Assembly: GCA_963782495.1 (NCBI GenBank)
Contig: CAWAJU010000010.1
Location: forward strand, 62,001-126,000
DNA length: 64,000 nt
From: DASQBT01 sp963782495
GTDB taxonomy: Bacteria > Pseudomonadota > Gammaproteobacteria > Burkholderiales > Thiobacillaceae
Direction: 5' to 3'
The notes under the pieces were generated by a model, which was not told the DNA's origin, made no database searches, and saw only the letters and a list, made by a program, of their open reading frames with translations. The translations under genes and the position numbers were made by a program. The stretch's first letter is position 1. Each line of letters opens with the position of its first letter. Positions 34,109 to 42,719 of the stretch are shown here, piece by piece.

Positions 34109-35389
34109 ATGATCATTCAAGGCGGCCCCGTCATTTTCAACATGCTCCATTTGCCGGAGCCATGGAAGCTTTCAAGTTATGAAAGTGCAGGCGGCTACTC
34201 GGCGCTGCGGAAGATCCTTGCGGAGAAAACGCCTGCCGAGCAAATCATTGCCGAGATCAAGACCTCTGCCTTGCGCGGACGCGGCGGTGCAGGTTTTCCG
34301 ACAGGGCTTAAATGGAGCTTCATGCCGCGCCAGTTCCCGGGCGACAAATACATCGTTTGCAATTCCGACGAGGGCGAACCCGGGACCTTCAAGGACCGGG
34401 ACATCATGGCGCTCAATCCGCATGCCCTGATCGAGGGGATGATTATTGCCGGCTATACCCTGGGAGCGTCGACCGGCTACAACTATGTACACGGCGAGAT
34501 CTTCGACGTGTACGAGAAGATGGAGCGGGCAGTGGAGGAAGCGCGTGCCGCGGGCTATCTGGGTAAGAATATCCTGGGTTCAGGGTTGACGTTCAATCTC
34601 CATAATCACCACGGTTACGGCGCCTACATTTGTGGCGAGGAAACGGCGCTGCTCGAGTCGCTCGAAGGGAAGAAAGGCCAGCCCCGATTCAAGCCCCCGT
34701 TTCCAGCGAGTTTTGGCCTATACGGCAAGCCCACCACCATCAACAACACGGAAACCCTGGCTAGCATTCCCTACATCATGCGCGAAGGCGGACAGAAGTT
34801 TCTCGAACTGGGCAAACCGAATAACGGCGGCACCAAATTGTTTTCGGTCTCCGGCCATGTGAACAAGCCGGGCAATTTCGAAGTGCCCATGGGGACGCCG
34901 TTCCCGATTTTGCTGGATATGGCGGGCGGGGTGCGGGCAGGACGCAAACTCAAAGCGGTAATCCCCGGCGGTTCGTCGGCACCTGTATTGCCTGCCGAGA
35001 TCATGATGAACTGCACCATGGATTTTGATTCCATTGCCAAGGCAGGCTCGATGCTGGGTTCGGGCGCGGTCATCATAATGGACGAGTCGGCCTGCATGGT
35101 CCGCGCCCTGGAACGGCTGTCCTATTTCTACCAGCACGAATCGTGCGGCCAGTGCACCCCATGCCGCGAAGGAACCGGCTGGCTGTATCGAGTGGTCCAT
35201 CGCATCGAGCATGGCCAGGGCCGGCCGGAAGACTTGGACTTGCTGGATAATGTCGCGGCCAACATTGCCGGGCGCACCATATGCGCGCTCGGCGACGCGG
35301 CCGCGATGCCGGTACAGGGCATGTTGAAACACTTCCGTCACGAGTTCGAGCATCACATCGAACACAAGCACTGCATGGTGCAAGGCTAG
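34109..35389 (+). CDS. nuoF: NADH-quinone oxidoreductase subunit F
   Basis: Binds FMN, NADH and a [4Fe-4S] cluster; 426 aa. Motifs are LRGRGGAGFPTGLKWSF (NADH), YICGEETALLESLEG (FMN region) and SCGQCTPCREG plus a downstream Cys (cluster N3). It follows nuoE by four bases. Confidence 0.97.
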   Translation: MIIQGGPVIFNMLHLPEPWKLSSYESAGGYSALRKILAEKTPAEQIIAEIKTSALRGRGGAGFPTGLKWSFMPRQFPGDKYIVCNSDEGEPGTFKDRDIMALNPHALIEGMIIAGYTLGASTGYNYVHGEIFDVYEKMERAVEEARAAGYLGKNILGSGLTFNLHNHHGYGAYICGEETALLESLEGKKGQPRFKPPFPASFGLYGKPTTINNTETLASIPYIMREGGQKFLELGKPNNGGTKLFSVSGHVNKPGNFEVPMGTPFPILLDMAGGVRAGRKLKAVIPGGSSAPVLPAEIMMNCTMDFDSIAKAGSMLGSGAVIIMDESACMVRALERLSYFYQHESCGQCTPCREGTGWLYRVVHRIEHGQGRPEDLDLLDNVAANIAGRTICALGDAAAMPVQGMLKHFRHEFEHHIEHKHCMVQG

Positions 35390-35394
35390 TAGTC

Positions 35395-37758
35395 ATGGTG
35401 AATATTGAAATCGACGGCAAGCCAGTTGAGGTCGAATCCGGCTTCACCATCATGGATGCGGCCCACAAGGCAGGCGTCTATATTCCGCATTTCTGCTATC
35501 ACAAGAAGCTGTCGATCGCGGCCAACTGCCGCATGTGCCTGGTCCAGGTGGACAAGGCGTCCAAGCCTCTGCCGGCCTGTGCCACGCCGGTCACCGACGG
35601 TATGAAGGTGCAGACACGGTCGGCGTACGCGATTGAGGCGCAAAAGGGGGTGATGGAATTCCTCCTGATCAATCATCCGCTCGATTGCCCGATCTGCGAC
35701 CAGGGCGGCGAGTGCACGCTGCAGGATCTTGCCGTGGGCTATGGGGCCAGCAATTCCCGCTACCAGGAAGTGAAGCGGGTGGTGACGGAGAAGGATCTCG
35801 GGCCGCTGGTCGCCACGGACATGACGCGCTGCATCAACTGCACCCGTTGCGTGCGCTTCGGGCAGGAAATCGCCGGCATCATGGAAATGGGCCAGGCCTT
35901 TCGAGGCGAGCACGCGGAGATCATGCCCTTCATCAATCAGACCATCGATTCCGAGCTGTCCGGCAACATTATTGATTTGTGCCCGGTGGGCGCGCTCACC
36001 TCCAAACCCTTCCGCTATTCGGCACGGAGTTGGGAATTGTCACGGCGCAAGTCGGTCAGCCCTCACGACGGCCTCGGGTCCAACCTGCAGATCCAGACCA
36101 TGGGCGACCGCGTGATGCGGGTATTGCCCTTGGAAAATGAAGCCTTGAACGAGTGCTGGCTGTCCGACCGCGACCGCTTTTCCTATGAAGGACTCAATGT
36201 CGAGGAGCGACTGACCCGCCCCATGATCAAGAAGAACGGGACGTGGTCAGAGGTGGAATGGTCCGTCGCGCTTGAACATGTGGCCCAAGTGCTCAAGTCC
36301 TTAGCCGAGCAGCATGGACCGGAGCAGTTGGGCGCGCTTGCCACTCCCTATCAAACGGTGGAAGAACTCTATCTGCTGCAAAAGCTGATGCGAGGGCTGG
36401 GCTGCGGAAATGTCGATCACCGCCTGCGCCAGTCGGACTTTGTTCTCGACGCGCGAGCGCATGGGGCATTCTGGCTGGGTATGAAGGTCGAGGACCTATC
36501 CGAGCTCAAGCGGATCCTGGTGGTCGGCTCCAACCTGCGCAAGGAGCATCCCCTCATTGCGCATCGCCTGCGCCAGGCGGTGAAGAAGAACCGGGCGAGC
36601 CTCAATCTCATCAACCCGCTGGATGAAGAAATGTATTGCCCGGTTTCCAACAAGGCGATTGTTGCTCCGGACCAGATGGTGCACATGCTGGCCCAGGTGC
36701 TCAAGGCCGCGACGGAACTTAAGGGTGCCGCCGTGCCGCTCGAACTGAGAAACGTCGTGTCTTCGGCGACTGCGCGCGCGATCGCGAAAGGCCTTGGTGC
36801 TGAGGGCCCCCAAGCCATACTGCTGGGCAACCTGGCGCAACATCATCCGGCCTATGGGCAAATTCATTATCTGGCCGAGACCCTGGCTGAATTGATCGGG
36901 GCATCCTTCGGAGTGTTGGGCGAGGCCGGCAACAGCCTGGGCGCGGTGGCGATCGGTGCCATACCGGGCCATGGGCCGTTCGGCAAGGCCGAGCTGCCCG
37001 GACTGAATGCCTGCGCCATGCTGGAACAGCCGCGCAAAGCCTATTTGTTGCTGGGCGCCGAGCCGGAGTTGGACTGCCATGACGGCGCGTTGGCCATGCG
37101 CGCCATGGCGGCGAGCGAATTTGTCGTGGCGCTGTCCGCCTACAAGCACAACGCCCTGGATTACGCTGACGTAATGCTGCCAATTGCACCGTTTACCGAG
37201 ACTGCGGGGACGTTCATCAACATGGAAGGACGGGTGCAACATTTTCACGGCGTGGTCAGGCCAAAAGGCGAAGCCCGCCCTGCCTGGAAGGTGTTGCGGG
37301 TCTTGGGTAATCTGCTCAAGCTGGAAGGCTTCGGCCAGGAAACGGCGGATGCTGTGGCTGGCGATGCGCTGGGGGATGATGCTCAAGCGGCAGTCAACAA
37401 GATGCTGAACAATGCAGTCTCCCCGGTGGCGCTTGATCTTGCCGCGGCAAACGCCAAATTGCATCGCATAGGCGAAGTCCCCCTGTACCAGTCCGATGCG
37501 ATCGTGCGCCGGGCGCCCTCCTTGCAGCGTACCCACGATGCAGGCTTGCCGGCTGCCCATATGGCGGGTAGCCTGATCGCGCGGCTGGGTCTGGAATCCG
37601 GCGGCATGGCAGCCGTCAGCCAAGGACACGAAGTGGTCAACCTGGAAGTTGCGCAGGACGACCATCTGCCGGACAACTGCGTACGGGTTGCAGCGGGGCA
37701 TCCGGTGACCGCAAGGCTGGGCCCGATGTTCGGCGAAATCAGCGTGGAGCGCGCCTGA
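35395..37758 (+). CDS. nuoG: NADH-quinone oxidoreductase subunit G
   Basis: Largest subunit (787 aa), carrying several iron-sulfur clusters. The N-terminal ferredoxin domain has CYHKKLSIAANCRMC, followed by CPICDQGGECTLQD and CINCTRCVRFGQEI. The rest is a molybdopterin-oxidoreductase-like fold without its cofactor. The start is ATG 35395 (MVNIEIDGKPVEVESG); the longer frame from 35281 reads back into nuoF. Confidence 0.96.
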   Translation: MVNIEIDGKPVEVESGFTIMDAAHKAGVYIPHFCYHKKLSIAANCRMCLVQVDKASKPLPACATPVTDGMKVQTRSAYAIEAQKGVMEFLLINHPLDCPICDQGGECTLQDLAVGYGASNSRYQEVKRVVTEKDLGPLVATDMTRCINCTRCVRFGQEIAGIMEMGQAFRGEHAEIMPFINQTIDSELSGNIIDLCPVGALTSKPFRYSARSWELSRRKSVSPHDGLGSNLQIQTMGDRVMRVLPLENEALNECWLSDRDRFSYEGLNVEERLTRPMIKKNGTWSEVEWSVALEHVAQVLKSLAEQHGPEQLGALATPYQTVEELYLLQKLMRGLGCGNVDHRLRQSDFVLDARAHGAFWLGMKVEDLSELKRILVVGSNLRKEHPLIAHRLRQAVKKNRASLNLINPLDEEMYCPVSNKAIVAPDQMVHMLAQVLKAATELKGAAVPLELRNVVSSATARAIAKGLGAEGPQAILLGNLAQHHPAYGQIHYLAETLAELIGASFGVLGEAGNSLGAVAIGAIPGHGPFGKAELPGLNACAMLEQPRKAYLLLGAEPELDCHDGALAMRAMAASEFVVALSAYKHNALDYADVMLPIAPFTETAGTFINMEGRVQHFHGVVRPKGEARPAWKVLRVLGNLLKLEGFGQETADAVAGDALGDDAQAAVNKMLNNAVSPVALDLAAANAKLHRIGEVPLYQSDAIVRRAPSLQRTHDAGLPAAHMAGSLIARLGLESGGMAAVSQGHEVVNLEVAQDDHLPDNCVRVAAGHPVTARLGPMFGEISVERA

Positions 37759-37759
37759 C

Positions 37760-38761
37760 ATGACCTGGAGCATGCTGCTGACGGCCGTCTGGACGCTGAT
37801 CAAGATCCTCATCATCGTCTTGCCGCTGATGATATGCGTGGCGTATTTGACCTATGCCGAACGAAAAGTCATCGGCTTCATGCAGGTGCGTATGGGGCCC
37901 AACCGGGTCGGCTACCAGGGCCTGCTGCAACCCATCGCCGACGCGGTCAAGCTCTTGTTCAAGGAAATCATCATTCCCAGCGGCGCCGACAAGCCACTCT
38001 TCCTGCTTGCGCCCATCCTGATCATTGCGCCGGCCCTTGCTGCCTGGGCGGTCATTCCCTTTGCCGATACCCTGGTGCTGGCCAACATCAACGCCGGTCT
38101 GCTCTACATCATGGCCATCACGTCCATGGGGGTGTATGGCGTGATCGTTGCCGGCTGGGCTTCCAACTCGAAGTACGCGTTCCTCGGCGCGATGCGTTCC
38201 GCAGCGCAAATGGTGTCCTACGAGATCGCCATGGGCTTTGCCCTGGTCGGGGTACTGATGGCGGCGCAGAGCCTCAACCTGTCGGACATTGTCCGCGCAC
38301 AGGCAGGTGGAATTCAGCAATGGTATGTCTGGCCGCTGCTGCCGCTATTTCTTGTGTATCTTATCGCCGGGGTGGCGGAAATCAATCGGGCGCCGTTCGA
38401 TGTGGTGGAAGGTGAGGCGGAGATTGTCGCCGGGCACATGATTGAATACTCAGGCATGGCGTTCGCGCTGTTCTTCCTCGCGGAATACGCCAACATGATC
38501 CTGGTTTCCACCCTTTGCTCGGTCATGTTCCTGGGCGGCTGGCTTTCACCTGTGCCGCTCCTGCCCGATGGGCTGCCTTGGCTGTTGCTGAAGATATCCT
38601 TCGTGCTTTTTCTCTTCCTGTGGTTCCGCGCCACTTTTCCGCGCTACCGTTACGACCAGATCATGCGCCTGGGCTGGAAGGTGTTCATTCCTGTGACCCT
38701 GGTCTGGATTTTCGTCGAAGGCGCCGCCATGCAGACGCGCTGGGGCTATTTGTTCCATTGA
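37760..38761 (+). CDS. nuoH: NADH-quinone oxidoreductase subunit H
   Basis: Membrane subunit linking the quinone site to the proton pumps; 333 aa with about eight helices. Signature YAERKVIGFMQVRMGPNRVGYQG and the acidic loop EINRAPFDVVEGEAEIVAGH are intact. It follows nuoG directly. Confidence 0.97.
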   Translation: MTWSMLLTAVWTLIKILIIVLPLMICVAYLTYAERKVIGFMQVRMGPNRVGYQGLLQPIADAVKLLFKEIIIPSGADKPLFLLAPILIIAPALAAWAVIPFADTLVLANINAGLLYIMAITSMGVYGVIVAGWASNSKYAFLGAMRSAAQMVSYEIAMGFALVGVLMAAQSLNLSDIVRAQAGGIQQWYVWPLLPLFLVYLIAGVAEINRAPFDVVEGEAEIVAGHMIEYSGMAFALFFLAEYANMILVSTLCSVMFLGGWLSPVPLLPDGLPWLLLKISFVLFLFLWFRATFPRYRYDQIMRLGWKVFIPVTLVWIFVEGAAMQTRWGYLFH

Positions 38762-38771
38762 TTCTGAATTC

Positions 38772-39287
38772 ATGAGCCAGCCGACGCCTAACCTCTTTGT
38801 TGAACGACTCAAGGATATCGCCAAGAGCTTCATGCTTCTCGAATTGCTCAAGGGCATGACGATCACCGGTCGACACCTGTTCTCGCGCAAGATCACCATC
38901 CGTTTTCCGGAAGAAAAGACGCCTCAGTCGCCGCGCTTCCGCGGCCTGCATGCCTTGCGTCGCTATCCCAATGGCGAGGAACGCTGCATTGCCTGCAAGC
39001 TGTGTGAAGCCGTATGTCCGGCCCTGGCGATCACCATCGAATCCGAACAACGGGCGGACGGTACCCGGCGCACCACCCGTTATGACATCGACCTGACCAA
39101 ATGCATCTTTTGCGGATTCTGTGAGGAATCCTGTCCGGTGGATTCGATTGTGGAAACCCGAATACTGGAATATCACGGTGAAAAGCGCGGCGACCTCTAT
39201 TACACCAAGCCCATGCTGCTGGCGATCGGTGACAAGTATGAGGAACAGATCGCCCGTGATCGGTCCGCGGATGCGAAATTCAGGTGA
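38772..39287 (+). CDS. nuoI: NADH-quinone oxidoreductase subunit I
   Basis: Ferredoxin-like subunit with two [4Fe-4S] clusters in CIACKLCEAVCPA and CIFCGFCEESCPV; 171 aa. Its stop codon lies inside the left arm of a purine-rich repeat (GTGAGGAGTGAGG...), so the last codons may have been altered when the repeat arrived. Confidence 0.96.
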   Translation: MSQPTPNLFVERLKDIAKSFMLLELLKGMTITGRHLFSRKITIRFPEEKTPQSPRFRGLHALRRYPNGEERCIACKLCEAVCPALAITIESEQRADGTRRTTRYDIDLTKCIFCGFCEESCPVDSIVETRILEYHGEKRGDLYYTKPMLLAIGDKYEEQIARDRSADAKFR

Positions 39288-39432
39288 GGAGTGAGGAGTG
39301 AGGAGCAAGGAGAAAGCCACCCTGTCCAGACGTCGCATTCGCCTTAGGGCGGACTCAGGCATGCCCGTCGAGCGCATCGGCTTTGCCCCGGGTGTGCGCT
39401 TCGCGCCTCACTCCCCACTCCTTACGCCTCAC
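39284..39432. repeat. Purine/pyrimidine inverted repeat filling the nuoI-nuoJ gap
   Basis: The left arm, 39284-39305, is a run of GTGAGGA units, with AGGAG-type sequences continuing to 39312. The right arm, 39406-39432, is its approximate complement (CCTCACTCCCCACTCC then TTACGCCTCAC). Between them, AAAGCC and GGCTTT form an inner stem. The unit fills nearly the whole 153-base gap and leaves nuoJ without a Shine-Dalgarno sequence. Confidence 0.75.
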
Positions 39433-39440
39433 TAACAAAA

Positions 39441-40085
39441 ATGAATTTCCAATCCTTCATCTTCTACTTCCTCTCCGCCATCCTGCTGTTTGCCGGCCTG
39501 CGGGTCATCACCGCCCGCAACCCGGTTCATGCGGCGCTCAATCTGGTCCTGGCGTTCTTTACTGCAGCCGGCTTGTGGATCCTGCTGGAGGCGGAATTCC
39601 TCGCCATCACCCTGGTGCTGGTCTATGTGGGAGCAGTGATGGTGCTGTTCCTGTTCGTGGTCATGATGCTGGACATCAACCTCGACAAACTCAGAGAAGG
39701 GTTCTGGGATTACCTGCCGCTGGCGGTGCCGGTGGTGGCGCTGCTGATGCTGGAAATGGTCGTGGTGCTGGGGGGCAAATATTTCGGCCTGTCCGTCATG
39801 CCCCAGCCGGCAGCCAGGCCGGAGGGCTACAGCAACACCCAGGAACTGGGCCGGCTCCTGTACACGGATTATGTCTATCCGTTTGAAATTGCTTCCGTCA
39901 TTCTGCTGGTCGCGATCGTGGCGGCCATCGCGCTTACCATGCGCAAGCGCAAGGACACAAAATACACTAATCCCGCCAGCCAGATTCGGGTGAAGCGCAA
40001 TGAGCGAGTGCGCATGGTAAGCATGCGCGCTGAACAAAGAATGCCCGCGACCCCGGCTGAAGAATGGGAGGAGGGCAGACCATGA
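39441..40085 (+). CDS. nuoJ: NADH-quinone oxidoreductase subunit J
   Basis: Membrane subunit of complex I, 214 aa with five helices. VHAALNLVLAFFTAAGLWILLEAEFLAITLVLVYVGAVMVLFLFVVMML is the conserved core. The base sequence before the ATG is pyrimidine-rich then AACAAAA, with no ribosome site. It overlaps nuoK by four bases. Confidence 0.95.
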   Translation: MNFQSFIFYFLSAILLFAGLRVITARNPVHAALNLVLAFFTAAGLWILLEAEFLAITLVLVYVGAVMVLFLFVVMMLDINLDKLREGFWDYLPLAVPVVALLMLEMVVVLGGKYFGLSVMPQPAARPEGYSNTQELGRLLYTDYVYPFEIASVILLVAIVAAIALTMRKRKDTKYTNPASQIRVKRNERVRMVSMRAEQRMPATPAEEWEEGRP

Positions 40086-40387
40086 TCTCGCTTTCTCACT
40101 ATCTGGTGCTGGGTGGCATCCTGTTTGCCTTGAGCGTGTTGGGGATATTCCTCAACCGCAAGAACGTGATCATCCTGCTGATGGCCATCGAGTTGATGCT
40201 GTTGGCCGTCAACCTCAACTTCGTCGCCTTCTCCCATTTCCTGGGCGACACGGCGGGTCAGATCTTCGTCTTCTTCATCCTGACCGTGGCAGCAGCGGAA
40301 TCCGCCATCGGCCTGGCCATTCTGGTCGTACTGTTCCGCAATATGCATACGATCAATGTGGATGACCTGGATCAATTGAAGGGCTGA
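40082..40387 (+). CDS. nuoK: NADH-quinone oxidoreductase subunit K
   Basis: Small three-helix membrane subunit with the essential glutamates in NVIILLMAIELMLLAVNLNF and VAAAESAIGLAILV. ATG 40082 gives 101 aa, the family length, with GGGAGGAGG seven bases upstream and an ATGA overlap with nuoJ. The longer frame from 40064 adds six residues. Confidence 0.96.
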   Translation: MISLSHYLVLGGILFALSVLGIFLNRKNVIILLMAIELMLLAVNLNFVAFSHFLGDTAGQIFVFFILTVAAAESAIGLAILVVLFRNMHTINVDDLDQLKG

Positions 40388-40389
40388 GG

Positions 40390-42375
40390 ATGAATACTCT
40401 GTATCTGCTCGTCCCCCTGGCACCGCTGATTGGAGCCCTGCTTGCGGGCCTGTTCGGCAAGTTTATCGGCCGGACCTTGTCGCATGTGGTCACTATCGCG
40501 GGCGTGGCGGTGGCTTTTGTTGCATCGATGATGATTTTCCAGGATGTGAATGCCGGCCATATGTTTAACGGCACGGTCTATACCTGGATGACCTCGGGCG
40601 ATATCAAGTTCGAGATCGGATTTCTGATTGATCCGCTTACCGCCTTGATGATCCTGGTGGTGAGCTTTGTATCGCTGATGGTGCACGTCTACACCATTGG
40701 CTACATGCACGACGATCCGGGCTATCAGCGTTTTTTCAGTTACATCTCCCTGTTCACCTTCTCCATGCTGATGCTGGTGATGAGCAACAACTTCCTTCAG
40801 TTGTTCTTCGGCTGGGAGGCGGTGGGGCTGATGTCCTATCTGTTGATCGGCTTCTGGTACACGCGCGAGTCGGCAATTTACGCCAACCTGAAGGCCTTCC
40901 TGGTCAATCGGGTTGGAGATTTCGGTTTTGTGCTGGGCATAGGCCTGATCCTCGCCTGGTTCGGCAGCCTCGATTACGCCACGGTGTTTGCCAAGGCCGG
41001 CACTCTGTCGGGGCAGACCCTCAGCCTGTTCCCGGGCCACGAATGGTCGTTGCTGACCGTGATCTGCATCCTGCTATTCATTGGTGCGATGGGCAAGAGT
41101 GCGCAGTTTCCGCTGCACGTATGGCTGCCCGATTCCATGGAAGGCCCCACCCCCATTTCGGCCCTGATTCACGCGGCGACCATGGTGACCGCGGGCATCT
41201 TCATGGTGGCGCGCATGTCGCCCCTGTTTGAACTGTCAGACACGGCGCTCAACTTCGTCATGGTGATCGGCGCCATCACCGCGCTGTTCATGGGTTTCTT
41301 GGGCATGATCCAGAATGATATCAAGCGCGTGGTGGCCTACTCCACCTTGTCGCAACTGGGTTACATGACGGTGGCGCTCGGCGCGTCAGCCTACTCGGTG
41401 GCGATCTTCCACCTCATGACCCATGCCTTCTTCAAGGCATTGCTGTTCCTGGCCGCCGGCTCGGTCATCATCGCCGTGCACCACAACCAGGACATTCGCT
41501 ACATGGGCGGATTGAGAAAGTACATGCCGATCACCTGGGTCACCTCGCTGATCGGCTCGCTCGCGCTGATCGGCACACCGTTCTTGTCGGGATTTTATTC
41601 CAAGGATTCGATCATCGAGGCGGTGGAGTTTTCCCATCTCCCGGCAGCGGGCTTCGCCTACTTCGCCGTGACCGTGGGGGTGTTTGTGACCGCCTTCTAT
41701 TCCTTCCGCATGTATTTCCTCGTATTCCATGGCAAGGAGCGGTTTCGCCAGCATCACGGGCACGACCAGGAGCACCATGCAGGCGACGACAATCACGGCG
41801 AGCCGCATGAAACGCCGTGGGTGGTGACCGGGCCGCTGCTGGCTTTGGCGGTGCCATCCCTGGTGATTGGCTACATCACCATCGAGCCCTTGCTGTTCGG
41901 CGATTATTTCGGCACGTCGATCTACATTTCCGACCACCACCCTGTCATTCATAACCTGTCCCACCATTTTCACGGTGCGTTTGCCATGGCGCTGCAGGCG
42001 GTGGTGAGTCTGCCGTTCTGGCTGGCGGCAGCGGGAGTCGGCCTGGCGGCATTGTTCTACCTGAAGATGCCGGCTATTCCCGCGCTGCTGATGCGCAAGT
42101 TCCGCTGGCTGTACTTGATACTTGAACACAAGTACGGCTTCGATGAATTCAATGACTGGTTCTTCGCCGGGGGGGCGCGTCTGCTGGGCGGAGAGCTTTG
42201 GAAACGTGGAGATGTGATGGTCATCGATGGCTGGATCGTCAACGGTGCGGCCCGGTTGGTGAACGCGTTCTCCCAATTGATCCGTCCGTTTCAGTCCGGC
42301 TATATCTACCATTACGCCTTCGCCATGCTGATTGGGGTGTTCGCCTTGATCACCTGGTTCGTGCGTGCGACTTAA
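40390..42375 (+). CDS. nuoL: NADH-quinone oxidoreductase subunit L
   Basis: Distal antiporter-like proton-pumping subunit, 661 aa, with about 16 membrane helices and the long lateral helix near the C-terminus. The core contains WEAVGLMSYLLIGFW and FPLHVWLPDSMEGPTPISALIHAATMVTAG. A His-rich hydrophilic loop (RQHHGHDQEHHAGDDNHGEPHE) lies between late helices. The stop codon is followed at once by repeat element copy 2. Confidence 0.97.
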   Translation: MNTLYLLVPLAPLIGALLAGLFGKFIGRTLSHVVTIAGVAVAFVASMMIFQDVNAGHMFNGTVYTWMTSGDIKFEIGFLIDPLTALMILVVSFVSLMVHVYTIGYMHDDPGYQRFFSYISLFTFSMLMLVMSNNFLQLFFGWEAVGLMSYLLIGFWYTRESAIYANLKAFLVNRVGDFGFVLGIGLILAWFGSLDYATVFAKAGTLSGQTLSLFPGHEWSLLTVICILLFIGAMGKSAQFPLHVWLPDSMEGPTPISALIHAATMVTAGIFMVARMSPLFELSDTALNFVMVIGAITALFMGFLGMIQNDIKRVVAYSTLSQLGYMTVALGASAYSVAIFHLMTHAFFKALLFLAAGSVIIAVHHNQDIRYMGGLRKYMPITWVTSLIGSLALIGTPFLSGFYSKDSIIEAVEFSHLPAAGFAYFAVTVGVFVTAFYSFRMYFLVFHGKERFRQHHGHDQEHHAGDDNHGEPHETPWVVTGPLLALAVPSLVIGYITIEPLLFGDYFGTSIYISDHHPVIHNLSHHFHGAFAMALQAVVSLPFWLAAAGVGLAALFYLKMPAIPALLMRKFRWLYLILEHKYGFDEFNDWFFAGGARLLGGELWKRGDVMVIDGWIVNGAARLVNAFSQLIRPFQSGYIYHYAFAMLIGVFALITWFVRAT

Positions 42376-42700
42376 GGAAGCTCTGAAGATGTCCATCATG
42401 GGTCGCGTTTACACGAAAAATGCTCAGATGCTAGGCGCGCGACGAAGGTCGTGCTTAATGTACGAAGCCGAGGAGCGCAACACCGCAGATGGGCATGTTG
42501 GCCGCTGCGCTCGAAACTCGCCCCAAGGCGTTGCCTGCGCGGGCTCGTTTTCGTGCAAACCCTTCGGGCAGGGGCTTGGCGGGCGATCTGCTGTGTCGCG
42601 CCGCTTGGCATCGTAGAATGACTACGACCTGCGCGGCGCTTCGTGCATCTCATCCCGCCAAGCCCCTGCGCGGCCCATGCGGGGCTTCTTTAGAGCTTCC
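42376..42700. repeat. Folded dispersed repeat element, copy 2 (between nuoL and nuoM)
   Basis: A 325-bp relative of 9040-9365. It has terminal inverted repeats (42376-42407 with 42669-42700; 26 of 32 pair), an inner arm (42407-42419 with 42548-42560) and a perfect 15-bp third arm (42569-42583 with 42654-42668). It starts on the base after the nuoL stop and accounts for almost all of the 344-base gap to nuoM. No transposase is encoded. Several base changes relative to copy 1 are compensated on the opposite arm. Confidence 0.85.
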
Positions 42701-42719
42701 CTACTAACAGGAACAAAGC

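Noticed and set aside
36496..37815. 439-aa open frame antisense to nuoG
   Set aside because: Shadow of a conserved complex I gene; no motif and no ribosome site.
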